A stretch of 64,000 bases of DNA from Nocardia nova. GTDB taxonomy: Bacteria > Actinomycetota > Actinomycetes > Mycobacteriales > Mycobacteriaceae. The position numbers and the translations under genes are program-made. The DNA is taken from positions 186,001-250,000 of the forward strand of contig NZ_PSZE01000007.1 in the NCBI RefSeq assembly GCF_002933465.1. Direction: 5' to 3'. Below are positions 9,612 through 18,058 of the stretch, piece after piece. The notes beneath the pieces were generated by a model, which was given only the letters and a program-made list of their open reading frames with translations, ran no database searches and was not told the DNA's origin. Every line of letters begins with the position of its first letter. The first letter of the stretch is position 1.

Positions 9612-10049
9612 TCAGGCGGCGGTGACGGTCAGCGTGTAGTCGCTGGGCGAGCCGTCGGCGGAGGTGACGGTGATCTGGTAGTCGAGGCCGTTGGCGACGA
9701 TCTCGGCGTGCGGAACCTCGGTGGCGGCCATCGGGCCGACCAGCGGGCCGACGTTCACCCGGGCGTTGCCGTTGTTCGAGGTGACGTCGAAGATCAGCTT
9801 CTGCCCCTGCGCGGACGCGATGGAGTAGTTGTCGAACTTGCCCTCGGCCACGGTGCCGCTGCCGCCGGTGCTGTTCTGCCCGGGGGCGATCACCAGGCGG
9901 GTGACGGCGCCGGGCAGCGCGGGCACGCCCGGCAGCGGCTGAGCGGAGGCGACGCCACCGGCGACCGCGAAGGTGGCCGCGGCGATCAGCGTGACGAGCA
10001 CGGCCGGGACGGCGCGCACGAACAGACGAAGTACTCGGGATGCGTACAT
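9612..10049 (-). CDS. Secreted protein with beta-rich mature part, unknown function
   Basis: Starting at the ATG at 10049, the 145-residue product has a classical signal peptide: MYASRVLRL, then a hydrophobic core with Ala/Val/Leu, ending in GGVASA before QPLPG, so cleavage near residue 37 is likely. The mature part (about 108 residues) has alternating strands such as NYSIASAQGQKLIFDVTSNN and YQITVTSADGSPSDYTLTV, resembling small beta-sandwich (PPC-like) secreted domains, and it has no cysteine. I do not recognise a named family. It is divergent from the acyl-CoA dehydrogenase pair; the gap between them (10050-10244) must hold both promoters. Confidence 0.75.
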   Translation of the reverse strand: MYASRVLRLFVRAVPAVLVTLIAAATFAVAGGVASAQPLPGVPALPGAVTRLVIAPGQNSTGGSGTVAEGKFDNYSIASAQGQKLIFDVTSNNGNARVNVGPLVGPMAATEVPHAEIVANGLDYQITVTSADGSPSDYTLTVTAA

Positions 10050-10244
10050 GGACCCACATCTTTCCTCACACCATGCGCAGGATCGCAAGTCCCGGCACGG
10101 GTTTCGCGTTCCGACACGCCGTAGCCCACCTACCCGGAACCGCCTCGGCACACCGCTCGCGATCTCGATAAGTTAACGACCATTTGCGCTCGACCCGAAG
10201 TAAATGAGAAGGTAGAGGCCCGTTTATCGCACAAGGAGTCCTTC

Positions 10245-11477
10245 GTGAATCTGGACTGGTCGCCCACCGATCTGGCGTTTCGCGACGAGGTGCGGCGCTT
10301 CCTGGACGAGAATGTGACCCCGGAACTACGTCGCGCCGGTCAGCTCGCCACCAGCGTGTACCCGGATCACGAGGCCAGCATGCAGTGGCAGCACATCCTG
10401 CACGCCCGTGGCTGGGCCGCGCCGGCCTGGCCGGTCGCCCACGGCGGCTGTGACTGGAGCATGACGCAGCACTACATCTTCGATCGTGAATCCACCCTCG
10501 CGGGCGCGCCCGCACTCTCGCCGATGGGCATCCGGATGGTCGCGCACGCGATCATCGCCTTCGGCACCCCGGAACAGAAGGACTACTTCCTGCCGCGCAT
10601 CCTCACCGGCGAGGTGTTCTTCTGCCAGGGCTATTCCGAACCGGAGGCCGGTTCCGATCTGGCCTCGCTGACCATGGCCGCGGTCTCCGACGGCGACGAT
10701 CTGGTGTGCACCGGTTCCAAGATCTGGACTACGCACGCCACCGAGGCGAACTGGATCTTCGCGCTGGTCCGCACCTCGAAGCTGGAACGCAAACAGCAGG
10801 GCATCACCTTCGTGCTGATCCCGATGGACACCCCGGGCATCGAGATCCGCCCGCTGGTCATGACCTCCGGCGAACAGGTCCAGAACCAGGTGTTCTTCGA
10901 TCGGGTGCGGGTGTCGAAGACCAACGTCATCGGCCGCATCGACGAGGGCTGGACGGTCGCCAAATATCTGCTGAACTTCGAGCGCGGCGGTTCGGCCTAT
11001 GGCCCGGCGTTGCAGGTGCTGGCCGAATCGCTGGCCGAGCACGCCGCCGGACAGCCCGGTTTCGCCGGTGGCAGTCTGCTCGACGAACCGGCCTTCGCGG
11101 CGAAACTGGCCGATGCGCGCATCCGCGCCGACGTGCTGGAGATCCTGGAATACCGCACCATGTCGGCGATTTCGCGGGGCAAGGATCCGGGTCCGGCGGC
11201 GTCCACGATCAAGATCCTGGGCACCGAACTGAGCCAGCGGCTCACCGAATTGGCCCTCGAGGCCGCCGGTCCGCGCGGGCGCGCCTACCAGCCGCACGCG
11301 GCCATGCCGGGCGGTCCGGTCGCCGACTTCGTCGCTCCCGCCGACGGATATCTCAGCGGCGAACCGTGGCAGGCCGTCGCGCCGCTGCGGTACTTCAACG
11401 ACCGCGCGGGCTCGATCTACGCGGGCAGCAACGAGATTCAGCGCAACATCATCGCCAAGGCAACCCTGGGACTGTGA
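10245..11477 (+). CDS. Acyl-CoA dehydrogenase, first subunit of a pair
   Basis: This 410-residue flavoenzyme is preceded by AAGGAG and starts at a GTG. Family marks are the FAD/substrate motif CQGYSEPEAGSDLASL, the following strand KIWTTHATEANWIFALVRT, and YAGSNEIQRNIIAKATLGL at the end. Acyl-CoA dehydrogenases oxidise acyl-CoA thioesters to enoyl-CoA in beta-oxidation or related catabolism, passing electrons to ETF. A second, dissimilar acyl-CoA dehydrogenase gene follows after three bases. Mycobacterial steroid-degrading FadE pairs of this layout form mixed tetramers in which each subunit supplies half of the site, so a heteromeric enzyme is likely. The actual substrate (sterol side chain, branched chain or other) cannot be read from the sequence. 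Confidence 0.93.
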   Translation: MNLDWSPTDLAFRDEVRRFLDENVTPELRRAGQLATSVYPDHEASMQWQHILHARGWAAPAWPVAHGGCDWSMTQHYIFDRESTLAGAPALSPMGIRMVAHAIIAFGTPEQKDYFLPRILTGEVFFCQGYSEPEAGSDLASLTMAAVSDGDDLVCTGSKIWTTHATEANWIFALVRTSKLERKQQGITFVLIPMDTPGIEIRPLVMTSGEQVQNQVFFDRVRVSKTNVIGRIDEGWTVAKYLLNFERGGSAYGPALQVLAESLAEHAAGQPGFAGGSLLDEPAFAAKLADARIRADVLEILEYRTMSAISRGKDPGPAASTIKILGTELSQRLTELALEAAGPRGRAYQPHAAMPGGPVADFVAPADGYLSGEPWQAVAPLRYFNDRAGSIYAGSNEIQRNIIAKATLGL

Positions 11478-11480
11478 GAG

Positions 11481-12605
11481 ATGGACTTCGAATTCACTGC
11501 CGAACAGCAACTGCTTCGTGACACGGTCACCGAATTTCTCTCCGCCCGTTACGATGTGGAGAAGAGCCGGGCTGCGGCGCGAGTCGGCGTCGGCCACCAG
11601 CCGGAGATCTGGCGCGGCTTCGCCGAGGAGATCGGCATACTGGGGGCGAGCCTGCCCCAGAGTGTCGGCGGATTCGACGGCGGCGCCATCGAGACCATGA
11701 TCATCGCCGAGGCGCTCGGCGGCGCGCTGGTGGTCGAACCCTATGTCGACACCGCCGTCCTGGGCGGCGGACTGCTGCGCCGCGCGGGTGGCGCCCGTGC
11801 CGAGGAACTGCTGCGCGGCATTGTCGACGGCTCCGTGATCACGGCCTTCGCCGCGCTGGAAGCCGACTCCGGCTACGACCTCGCGCGGGTCGCCACCACC
11901 GCCCGCCGCGACGGCGGCGAGTGGGTGCTCGACGGCGCCAAGGTGGTGGTGACGAGTGCGCCGCTGGCCACCCACCTGCTGATCACCGCACGCACCTCCG
12001 ACGCGTCGGGGCTGTCGCTGTTCGTAGTGCCGGCCGATGCGGCCGGTCTGACGCAGCACCCGTATCGCACGATCGACGAACGCCGCGCGGCCGATCTGGT
12101 TCTCGACGGCGTGCGCGTTCCCGCGGATGCGCTGCTGGGCGCCGAGGGCGCGGCCGACGAGTCGGTCGAGCGCGCGATCGACGAGGCGATCGCCGCCATC
12201 TGCGCCGAGGCCGTGGGCGGGATGCGGCGGGTACTCGCCGACACCGTCGAATACAGCAAGCAGCGCCGCCAATTCGGCGTGCCGATCGCCAGTTTCCAGG
12301 TGCTGCAACACCGCATGGTCGATATGCACCTGGAACTCGAACAGGCCGTGGCCGCCACCTACCTGGTGACGCTGAAACTCGACGCCGAACCGACGGTCCG
12401 CGCGCGGGCCGCCGCCGCGGCCAAGGCCACCGTCGCCCGCGCCGCCGGCTTCATCGGCCAGCACGCGGTGCAGTTGCACGGCGCGATGGGTATGACCGAG
12501 GAACTCGCGATCGGGCATTTCTTCAAGCGGCTCACCGCGATTCGCACCGAATGGGGTTCGGCGGACCAGCACATCGCCCGCTACGCCGCGCTGACGCGGG
12601 CCTGA
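11481..12605 (+). CDS. Acyl-CoA dehydrogenase, second subunit of a pair
   Basis: This 374-residue protein starts three bases after the stop of the preceding dehydrogenase gene and is surely cotranscribed and coupled with it. The N-terminal helical domain is MDFEFTAEQQLLRDTVTEFL. The middle beta-domain motif is altered (ALEADSGYDLARV instead of the usual SEPxAGSD), while the C-terminal domain has the well-kept KQRRQFGVPIASFQVLQHRM and LHGAMGMTEE. The split of conserved motifs between the two genes supports a heteromeric FadE enzyme as known from mycobacterial cholesterol catabolism. Other sterol genes are not in the window, so the pathway is open. A strong hairpin follows at 12661. Confidence 0.92.
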   Translation: MDFEFTAEQQLLRDTVTEFLSARYDVEKSRAAARVGVGHQPEIWRGFAEEIGILGASLPQSVGGFDGGAIETMIIAEALGGALVVEPYVDTAVLGGGLLRRAGGARAEELLRGIVDGSVITAFAALEADSGYDLARVATTARRDGGEWVLDGAKVVVTSAPLATHLLITARTSDASGLSLFVVPADAAGLTQHPYRTIDERRAADLVLDGVRVPADALLGAEGAADESVERAIDEAIAAICAEAVGGMRRVLADTVEYSKQRRQFGVPIASFQVLQHRMVDMHLELEQAVAATYLVTLKLDAEPTVRARAAAAAKATVARAAGFIGQHAVQLHGAMGMTEELAIGHFFKRLTAIRTEWGSADQHIARYAALTRA

Positions 12606-12660
12606 GCGGAGCGCACGATCGCCGGGGCACGGTCCCATACCACCGAACGCCCCGGACATG

Positions 12661-12696
12661 TTTTCGGCCGGAATCCAATCGGATTCCGGCCGAAAA
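12661..12696. terminator. Bidirectional hairpin terminator between fadE pair and ectD
   Basis: Two perfect 16-base arms (TTTTCGGCCGGAATCC and its complement) enclose a 4-base loop AATC. Because the arms begin and end in four T or A bases, each strand has a short U tail. It lies 56 bases after the acyl-CoA dehydrogenase stop and 87 bases after the ectD stop, so it can end both convergent transcripts. The rest of the 177-base gap shows no gene. Confidence 0.85.
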
Positions 12697-12782
12697 CGCG
12701 CCGGGGATGCCGGGCTCGCCCCGCCACCGTCGGGAGCGAACCCGCGCCGATCATCGGTCCCGACGTGATCGGGTCACCCCGC

Positions 12783-13664
12783 TCAGCGCAAGGGGGTGAA
12801 ATCGCGCGAGGCGATGTAGGTCGGCCGCGGATGCGCGGCCGAATACGGTTCTTCGAGAGTGTTCTCCACGCTGTTGAACACCAGGAAGACGTTCGAGCGC
12901 GGGAACGGCGTGATGTTGTTCGCGGAGCCGTGCATGATGTTGGAATCGAACAGCAGCGCCGAACCGCGCGCACCGGTGAACTGCGCGATGCCGTACGTGT
13001 CGGCCAGGTGGGCCAGATCCTCCTGCGCGGGCACACCGATCTGCTGCTCGCGCAGCGATTCCCGGTAGTGCTCGTCGGGAGTCTCACCCTGGCACGGCAT
13101 GAACACCCGGTGCGAGCCCGGCAGCAGCATCAGACTGCCGTTGAACGGGTAGTTGTCGGTCAGCGCGATCGACAGGCTCACCGCACGCGGGGAGGGCATC
13201 CCGTCCTCCGCATGCCAGGTCTCGAAATCCGAATGCCAGTAGAAGCCGGCACCCTCGAATCCGGGCATGCAGTTGACCCGGCTCTGGTGGATGTAGACCT
13301 CGGAGCCGAGGATCTGGCGAGCCGGGCCGACGATCCGCTCGTCGCGCACCAACTCCGCCACCACGGCACTGATCTTGTGCACCTCGAAGATCGAACGGAC
13401 GCTGTTCGACTTCTTCTCGATGATCACCCGCTCGTCGGAACGCAACACCGGATCGGCGGCCAGCCGATCGATGTCGGCGGCGATATCGGCCACCTCCATC
13501 GGGGTCAGCAATTCGTCGATGATCGCGTACCCATCGGCATCGAAATTCTGCAGCTCCGGCGAGGTGACCGCGCCCCACACCGTGGGGTCGGTGCGCTCCA
13601 CCGGCGGTACCGCTACGGCCGTTCTGGTCCGGTAGCGGTCGATTCGACTCTCCGCCAACGTCAT
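12783..13664 (-). CDS. ectD: Ectoine hydroxylase EctD
   Basis: This 293-residue 2-oxoglutarate/Fe(II) dioxygenase converts ectoine to 5-hydroxyectoine in the cytosol. The family signature FYWHSDFETWHAEDGMPSPR holds the iron-binding His-x-Asp; the distal iron His is in SNIMHGSANN, and the arginine in FPRSNVF contacts 2-oxoglutarate. The N-terminal WGAVTSPELQNFDADGYAI is typical. The length equals that of characterised EctD proteins. It is the last gene of ectABCD, 27 bases after ectC, so the strain can make both solutes. It probably depends on the operon promoter upstream of ectA. Confidence 0.96.
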   Translation of the reverse strand: MTLAESRIDRYRTRTAVAVPPVERTDPTVWGAVTSPELQNFDADGYAIIDELLTPMEVADIAADIDRLAADPVLRSDERVIIEKKSNSVRSIFEVHKISAVVAELVRDERIVGPARQILGSEVYIHQSRVNCMPGFEGAGFYWHSDFETWHAEDGMPSPRAVSLSIALTDNYPFNGSLMLLPGSHRVFMPCQGETPDEHYRESLREQQIGVPAQEDLAHLADTYGIAQFTGARGSALLFDSNIMHGSANNITPFPRSNVFLVFNSVENTLEEPYSAAHPRPTYIASRDFTPLR

Positions 13665-13691
13665 CGCGGCGTCGTCCTCCTAACTACATCA

Positions 13692-14084
13692 CTACTCGCC
13701 TACGGCCACCAACGGGTAGACACCGTTCTCGTCGTGTACTTCCTTGCCCGTGACCGGAGGATTGAACACACACAGCATCCGCATCAGCGTGCGGGTTTCG
13801 ACCCGGTGCCGCTCGTGCCCGTTGAGCAGGTACATCGTTCCCGGCGCCAGGTCGTAGGTGACGTCGTTGGTCAGGTCCGTGAGCGTGCCCTCGCCCTCCA
13901 CCAGCCACACCGCTTCCACGTGGTTCTGGTAGTGGAACTCGTGCACGGTGTTCGGCTGAATCGTCGTCTCGTGGAAGGAGAAACCCACCCCGTCGCCGCC
14001 GAGAATAATCCGCTTGCTGCGCCAGTCCTCGGCCGCGACGTCGCGGTCGGTTCCGGTGATCTCGGCAGTGGTACGCACGATCAT
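13692..14084 (-). CDS. ectC: L-ectoine synthase EctC
   Basis: The 130-residue cupin closes N-gamma-acetyl-L-2,4-diaminobutyrate to ectoine by loss of water. The start MIVRTTAEITGTDRDVAAE, the block RIILGGDGVGFSFHETTI, and the cupin HEFHYQNHVEAVWLVEGEG are the usual EctC sequence, with the metal-binding Glu and His residues in the cupin strands. LAPGTMYLLNGHERH forms the second cupin motif. Length is normal. The ATG lies two bases after the ectB stop, so translation is coupled. Confidence 0.97.
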   Translation of the reverse strand: MIVRTTAEITGTDRDVAAEDWRSKRIILGGDGVGFSFHETTIQPNTVHEFHYQNHVEAVWLVEGEGTLTDLTNDVTYDLAPGTMYLLNGHERHRVETRTLMRMLCVFNPPVTGKEVHDENGVYPLVAVGE

Positions 14085-14086
14085 GG

Positions 14087-15349
14087 TCAGTTGCCTCCTC
14101 GGGCCATGTCGACCGCCCGGTCCAGGATGCCCAGGCCGTGGTCGAGCTCGTCGTCGGTAATGGTCAACGGTGGCAGCAGCTTGACCACCTGGTCTTCGGC
14201 GCCGGAGGTCTCCACCAGCAGGCCCTCCTCGAAGGCGATGCTGCTGACCTTGCCCGCCTCCGAGGCGTCGTCGAATACCAGTCCCTGCACCAGCCCGCGT
14301 CCGCGGGTCGAGACACCCTCGAAGTTCTCCGAGAGCGCCTCGAACGACTTTCGGATCTTCTCGCCCTTGGCGGCGGTGGACGCCTCGAGACGGTCGTCGG
14401 TCCAGTAGTGCTCGAGCGCCACGCGGGCGGTCACGAACGCCGGGTTGTTGCCGCGGAAGGTGCCGTTGTGCTCACCGGGCGCCCACTGGTCCAGCTCGCG
14501 CTTCATCAGCACCAGCGCCAGCGGCAGACCGTAGCCGCCGATCGACTTGGACAGCGTGACGATGTCCGGGGTGATGCCGGCGATCTCGAAGGAGAAGAAC
14601 GGGCCGGTCCGGCCGCAGCCCATCTGGACGTCGTCGACGATGAGCAGAATTCCGCGCGCGGCGCACAACTCCGACAGGTGCCGAAGCCACTGCGCCCGAG
14701 CGACGTTCACGCCGCCCTCGCCCTGCACGGTTTCCACGATCACCGCCGCGGGCTTGTCCACACCGGAGGAATTGTCATCGAGGACCCGCTCCATCCACGC
14801 CAGATCGTCGGTACCGTCCAGATACCCGTCGTAGGGCATCGGATTCACGTGATTCAACGGTACTCCGGCACCCGCGCGCTTGGTCGCGTTACCGGTCACC
14901 GAGAGCGCACCGAGAGTCATGCCATGGAATGCGTTGGTGAAATTCAGGATCGACGTGCGGCCGGTCACCTTGCGGGCCAGTTTCAGCGCCGATTCCACCG
15001 CGTTCGCACCGGTGGGGCCGGGGAACTGGACCTTGTAATCGAGGCCGCGCGGATCCAGCAGAACCTTGTTGATCGTCTCCAGCAATTCACGCTTCGCGAC
15101 GGTCGACATATCGAGTCCGTGCGTAATTCCGTCACGGGCGATGTAATCGATCAATGCTTCTTTGAGGACGGGATTGTTGTGTCCGTAGTTGAGCGCTCCG
15201 GCGCCCGCGAAGAAATCGAGGTAATCACGTCCGCTACCGTCGCGCAGCCAGGCGCCGGAGGCGGTGTCGAACAGCGTGGGCCAGGAACGGCAATATCCAC
15301 GGACATTCGATTCGAGCGATTCGAAAACGGTCATCTCAGCGGTGGTCAT
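14087..15349 (-). CDS. ectB: Diaminobutyrate-2-oxoglutarate transaminase EctB
   Basis: This 420-residue class-III PLP aminotransferase makes L-2,4-diaminobutyrate from aspartate-beta-semialdehyde and glutamate, the first ectoine step. The N-terminus MTVFESLESNVRGYCRSWP is characteristic. The substrate/PLP segments are GPTGANAVESALKLARKVTG and VDDVQMGCGRTG, and the Schiff-base lysine is in TLSKSIGGYGLPLAL. Length matches family members. It follows ectA after 12 bases. Later in the pathway EctA acetylates its product. Confidence 0.97.
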   Translation of the reverse strand: MTTAEMTVFESLESNVRGYCRSWPTLFDTASGAWLRDGSGRDYLDFFAGAGALNYGHNNPVLKEALIDYIARDGITHGLDMSTVAKRELLETINKVLLDPRGLDYKVQFPGPTGANAVESALKLARKVTGRTSILNFTNAFHGMTLGALSVTGNATKRAGAGVPLNHVNPMPYDGYLDGTDDLAWMERVLDDNSSGVDKPAAVIVETVQGEGGVNVARAQWLRHLSELCAARGILLIVDDVQMGCGRTGPFFSFEIAGITPDIVTLSKSIGGYGLPLALVLMKRELDQWAPGEHNGTFRGNNPAFVTARVALEHYWTDDRLEASTAAKGEKIRKSFEALSENFEGVSTRGRGLVQGLVFDDASEAGKVSSIAFEEGLLVETSGAEDQVVKLLPPLTITDDELDHGLGILDRAVDMARGGN

Positions 15350-15361
15350 CGATGATCCTTC

Positions 15362-15931
15362 CTATCGTTTTGCGTCACCCTGCAGTGGCGCGATCCGGTA
15401 CAGGTCCTCCGATTCGTGCCCGTCCGGAAAATCTTCTGGCTCGAACAACTTCTCTCGCGTCATTTCCGCGTCACGGCGCCGGGCCAGTGACGCGAACATT
15501 GCCAGCGAGGCTTCGTTGTCCGGCGAAACGGTTGTCTCCAACTTCGAAACACCTTGGTCGGCAACGTCTTCGACGAGCCGATCCAGCATTGCTACGCCCA
15601 CTCCGCGGCCGCGGAAGGCGTGATCGACGGCTACCTGCCAGATGAACAGCGTGTCCGGCGATTCCGGGCGCAGATATCCGGTGACGAATCCTGCTATCTC
15701 CGAGTCGATTTCGGCCACGACGGTGGTCGAGGCGAAGTCACGACTCCAGAGCAGATACGCGTAACTCGAATTGGCGTCGAGCACTTGGGAATCCACTGCG
15801 ATTCGCCACATCCGCGCTCCGTCGTCCACCCGCGGCCGGCGAATCAGCGTCTGGGTCGAAACGGTCCGACGGCCGTTCGACTCGTCGGTTGCCGGAGAAC
15901 TGAATGACATACTCCGCGTTCGGGTCTGCAT
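15362..15931 (-). CDS. ectA: L-2,4-diaminobutyrate N-acetyltransferase EctA
   Basis: The 189-residue GNAT protein acetylates diaminobutyrate at the gamma amino group with acetyl-CoA. Typical EctA text is IRRPRVDDGARMWRIAVDS, LDANSSYAYLLWSRDF and FIWQVAVDHAFRGRGVGVAM, the last being the acetyl-CoA loop (R/Q-x-x-G-x-G/A). An adjacent GTG at 15934 and an ATG at 15910 are alternative starts; GAAGAG lies just before. It begins only 49 bases after the stop of the histidine kinase gene on the same strand, so the ect genes may be read in part from the two-component promoter. A partial GlnR-like pattern, GTAAC-n6-GTAAA on the minus strand, lies at 15980-15995. Confidence 0.94.
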   Translation of the reverse strand: MQTRTRSMSFSSPATDESNGRRTVSTQTLIRRPRVDDGARMWRIAVDSQVLDANSSYAYLLWSRDFASTTVVAEIDSEIAGFVTGYLRPESPDTLFIWQVAVDHAFRGRGVGVAMLDRLVEDVADQGVSKLETTVSPDNEASLAMFASLARRRDAEMTREKLFEPEDFPDGHESEDLYRIAPLQGDAKR

Positions 15932-15980
15932 CACCTCTTCAGAATTACCCGCGAACGTTGAGGTCTATCGTGCGACTACT

Positions 15981-17018
15981 TTACGGTCGTGTTACAGAAG
16001 TATGATCAGTGAATTTCGTCACGGTGGGCAACCACACCATGAATCGCGCCCCGCCGCCGGGACGGTCGTCACATTTCACACGGCCGCCGTGGGCGGCCAC
16101 GGTCTCGGCCACCAAAGCCAATCCGATGCCGGTGCCCGACCGTTTCCCGCGGCGGACGGTCACGAATCGTTCGAAGATGCGTTGCCGATCCTGCGGGGCG
16201 ACTCCCGGACCGGCGTCGTCGACCGTGATCACCATTTCGTCGCCGGCGCGTGCGACGCCCACCGCGATCACGCCGCCACCGTGCCGCTGCGCATTCTCGA
16301 GCAAATTCACCAGTGCACGCTCGAGTTCGAGCTTTCGCCCGGTCACGATTCCGTCGTCGGCGACGGTCAGCAGTTCCGGTGAATAACGCATTTCCGCGAG
16401 GGTGTGGGTGAGCAGTTCGCGCACCGACAGCGGTTCGGCGTCGGCGCCGTGCATGCGCGCCTCGGCCCGGGCCAGCGCCAGTAGATCGTCGAGCAATCTG
16501 CGCAGATGGTCGAGTTCGGCGCGGACCAGTTCCAGCGCCCGCCGCGACCGTTCCGGGAGTTGATCCTCGTAGCGCGACATCACTCCCACGCTGGTGGTGA
16601 GCGTGGTCAGCGGGGTGCGCAACTCGTGGCTCACGTCACCGACCAGCCGGCGTTCGCGATCGATGCGGTTCTGCAGCGAGTCGACCATGGTGTTGAACGC
16701 GTCCACGGTCGGGGCGAGATCGGGGTCGTCGGTATCAGGTAACCGGGTACCGAGCTCACCGGAGGCGATCTTGGCCGCGGTGCCGGTGACCTGGCGCAAC
16801 GGTTCCAGCAAACGGTGCGACAACGAGATTCCGAAGATCGCGCCGATCACGGTGCCGCCGAACGCGCAGGCCAGTGCGGTGCGCCACCCGCCGCCGTCGA
16901 TCTTCGCGATCAGCACCGCCAGCAATGCCGAGACCAGCCCCGTGACGGTGAAAGCGACGACTACGCGACCGCGCAGAATCTGGCGGCGGGGCAGGCGCGG
17001 AAATCTAGCGCTGCACAT
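15981..17018 (-). CDS. Two-component sensor histidine kinase
   Basis: This 345-residue membrane kinase has two transmembrane helices close together (about residues 18-40 and 46-68) with hardly any extracytoplasmic loop, then a HAMP linker (HRLLEPLRQVTGTAAKIASG). The phosphoacceptor motif is VGDVSHELRTPLTTL (about residue 130) and the ATPase motifs are NLLENAQRHGG, DDAGPGVAPQDRQRIFERF and GTGIGLALV. The missing sensor loop suggests it senses the membrane itself or a partner protein. Its start overlaps the response-regulator gene by 14 bases, and ectA follows 49 bases downstream. The signal is unknown; osmotic or envelope stress is an inference from the neighbours. Confidence 0.92.
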   Translation of the reverse strand: MCSARFPRLPRRQILRGRVVVAFTVTGLVSALLAVLIAKIDGGGWRTALACAFGGTVIGAIFGISLSHRLLEPLRQVTGTAAKIASGELGTRLPDTDDPDLAPTVDAFNTMVDSLQNRIDRERRLVGDVSHELRTPLTTLTTSVGVMSRYEDQLPERSRRALELVRAELDHLRRLLDDLLALARAEARMHGADAEPLSVRELLTHTLAEMRYSPELLTVADDGIVTGRKLELERALVNLLENAQRHGGGVIAVGVARAGDEMVITVDDAGPGVAPQDRQRIFERFVTVRRGKRSGTGIGLALVAETVAAHGGRVKCDDRPGGGARFMVWLPTVTKFTDHTSVTRP

Positions 17019-17715
17019 CGAGGCGGTAGCCGAGCCCGCGCACGGTTACCACGATCGCCGGCTCCGACGGGTCGCGCTCGATCTTGGTCCGCAGCCGTCG
17101 GACATGCACGTCCACGATCCGCTCGTCGCCGAAGAACCCACGGTCCCAGACCCTTTCGAGCAGGACGCTGCGCGACAGCACCCGCCCGGGAGTCTCGGCC
17201 AGTTCACACAGCAGCCGGAATTCGGTGAGAGTGAGGTGCAACTCCTCGTCGCCGCGGTGGACTGTGCCGCCGTCGGCCGAAAGCACCAGCGGCGCTTCGG
17301 GATAGGCGTCGAGCACGACCTCCTGCGGAGCCGGTGGCTCCACGGTTTGCTGGGCGCGGCGGCGCAGGGCCCGCATCCGGGCGGTGATCTCCTTGATCTC
17401 GAACGGCTTGGTGACGAAATCGTCAGCGCCGGCCTCCAGCGCGGCCACCACGTCGTGCGTGTCGTCCCGCGCGCTGACCACGATGATCGGCACGTCGTGA
17501 TCGCGACGAATCTCACGAATACAAGTGAATCCGTCCATCTCCCCCAGCATCAGATCCACGATCATCACATCCGGTGCGCCGTTGTCACGCAGATGTTCGA
17601 GCGCATCCTCGGCCTCCTCGGCCTCGGCGACGTCGTAGCCCTCGTCTTCCATGGCCAGCCGCAGCGCACTGCGGACCCGGTCGTCGTCCTCTACGATCAT
17701 CAAACTTGCACTCAT
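17005..17715 (-). CDS. OmpR/PhoB-family response regulator
   Basis: A 236-residue regulator starts at the ATG at 17715 (a GTG two codons earlier is possible). The receiver domain has the acidic pair in LMIVEDDDRV, the phospho-aspartate in VMIVDLMLGEMDG, the Ser of IIVVSARDD and the Lys of DDFVTKPFE. The winged-helix domain includes LTLTEFRLLCELAETPGRVLSR and VDVHVRRLRTKIERDPSEP. It pairs with the overlapping kinase gene. Being the first gene of a same-strand run that ends with ectABCD, it may control ectoine synthesis as well as itself. The 348-base gap to the divergent L,D-transpeptidase gene must hold its promoter. Confidence 0.92.
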   Translation of the reverse strand: MSASLMIVEDDDRVRSALRLAMEDEGYDVAEAEEAEDALEHLRDNGAPDVMIVDLMLGEMDGFTCIREIRRDHDVPIIVVSARDDTHDVVAALEAGADDFVTKPFEIKEITARMRALRRRAQQTVEPPAPQEVVLDAYPEAPLVLSADGGTVHRGDEELHLTLTEFRLLCELAETPGRVLSRSVLLERVWDRGFFGDERIVDVHVRRLRTKIERDPSEPAIVVTVRGLGYRLDVQR

Positions 17716-17941
17716 CGTCACACCTCGTCCAGCTGCGCGTCATCGGAGCGTGGTTCCCCGACCCGTCCGTTCGTCAGCAGTGCGAGCGGCCGCGCAGCCT
17801 GTGGTCTCGCACCGTTCTCTCATAACCACACATCCCTTGACAGGCGTCGGTGGCGGACCACCCGCCGCCGGCCGATCGGCCCCTGAACGCCCACCGGGCA
17901 CACAACAGTAACTGGAGTACCCGGCGCGACGATGCGTAAAC

Positions 17942-18058
17942 ACGGGGCAACACCACCGAGGTGCAAGCACCTGAAAAAGCCCCGTAAACTACGTACCGAG
18001 ACAGTAAGGCGATTGGTGCGCTGCGGGGGCTTGCCCAGGCGCACGGCTAACGCAGGAG
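17942..18058 (+). promoter_or_regulatory. Structured leader before the L,D-transpeptidase gene
   Basis: The gap 17716-18063 has no gene, but its right part can fold strongly on the plus strand. A 7-base outer stem (ACGGGGC at 17942 with GCCCCGT at 17979) encloses a 6-base inner stem (AGGTGC, AA, GCACCT at 17959-17972). A second stem pairs GTGCGC (18016) with GCGCAC (18039), and CTGCG (18021) can pair with CGCAG (18051), which overlaps the ribosome site GCAGGAG (18052-18058). This could gate translation of the gene at 18064. I do not recognise a known riboswitch class; no search was possible. Confidence 0.35.

Noticed and set aside
15980..15995. GlnR box for ectA
   Set aside because: Only GTAAC-n6-GTAAA is present, one half-pair with a weak second half inside the kinase stop codon; not strong enough to list as a feature.
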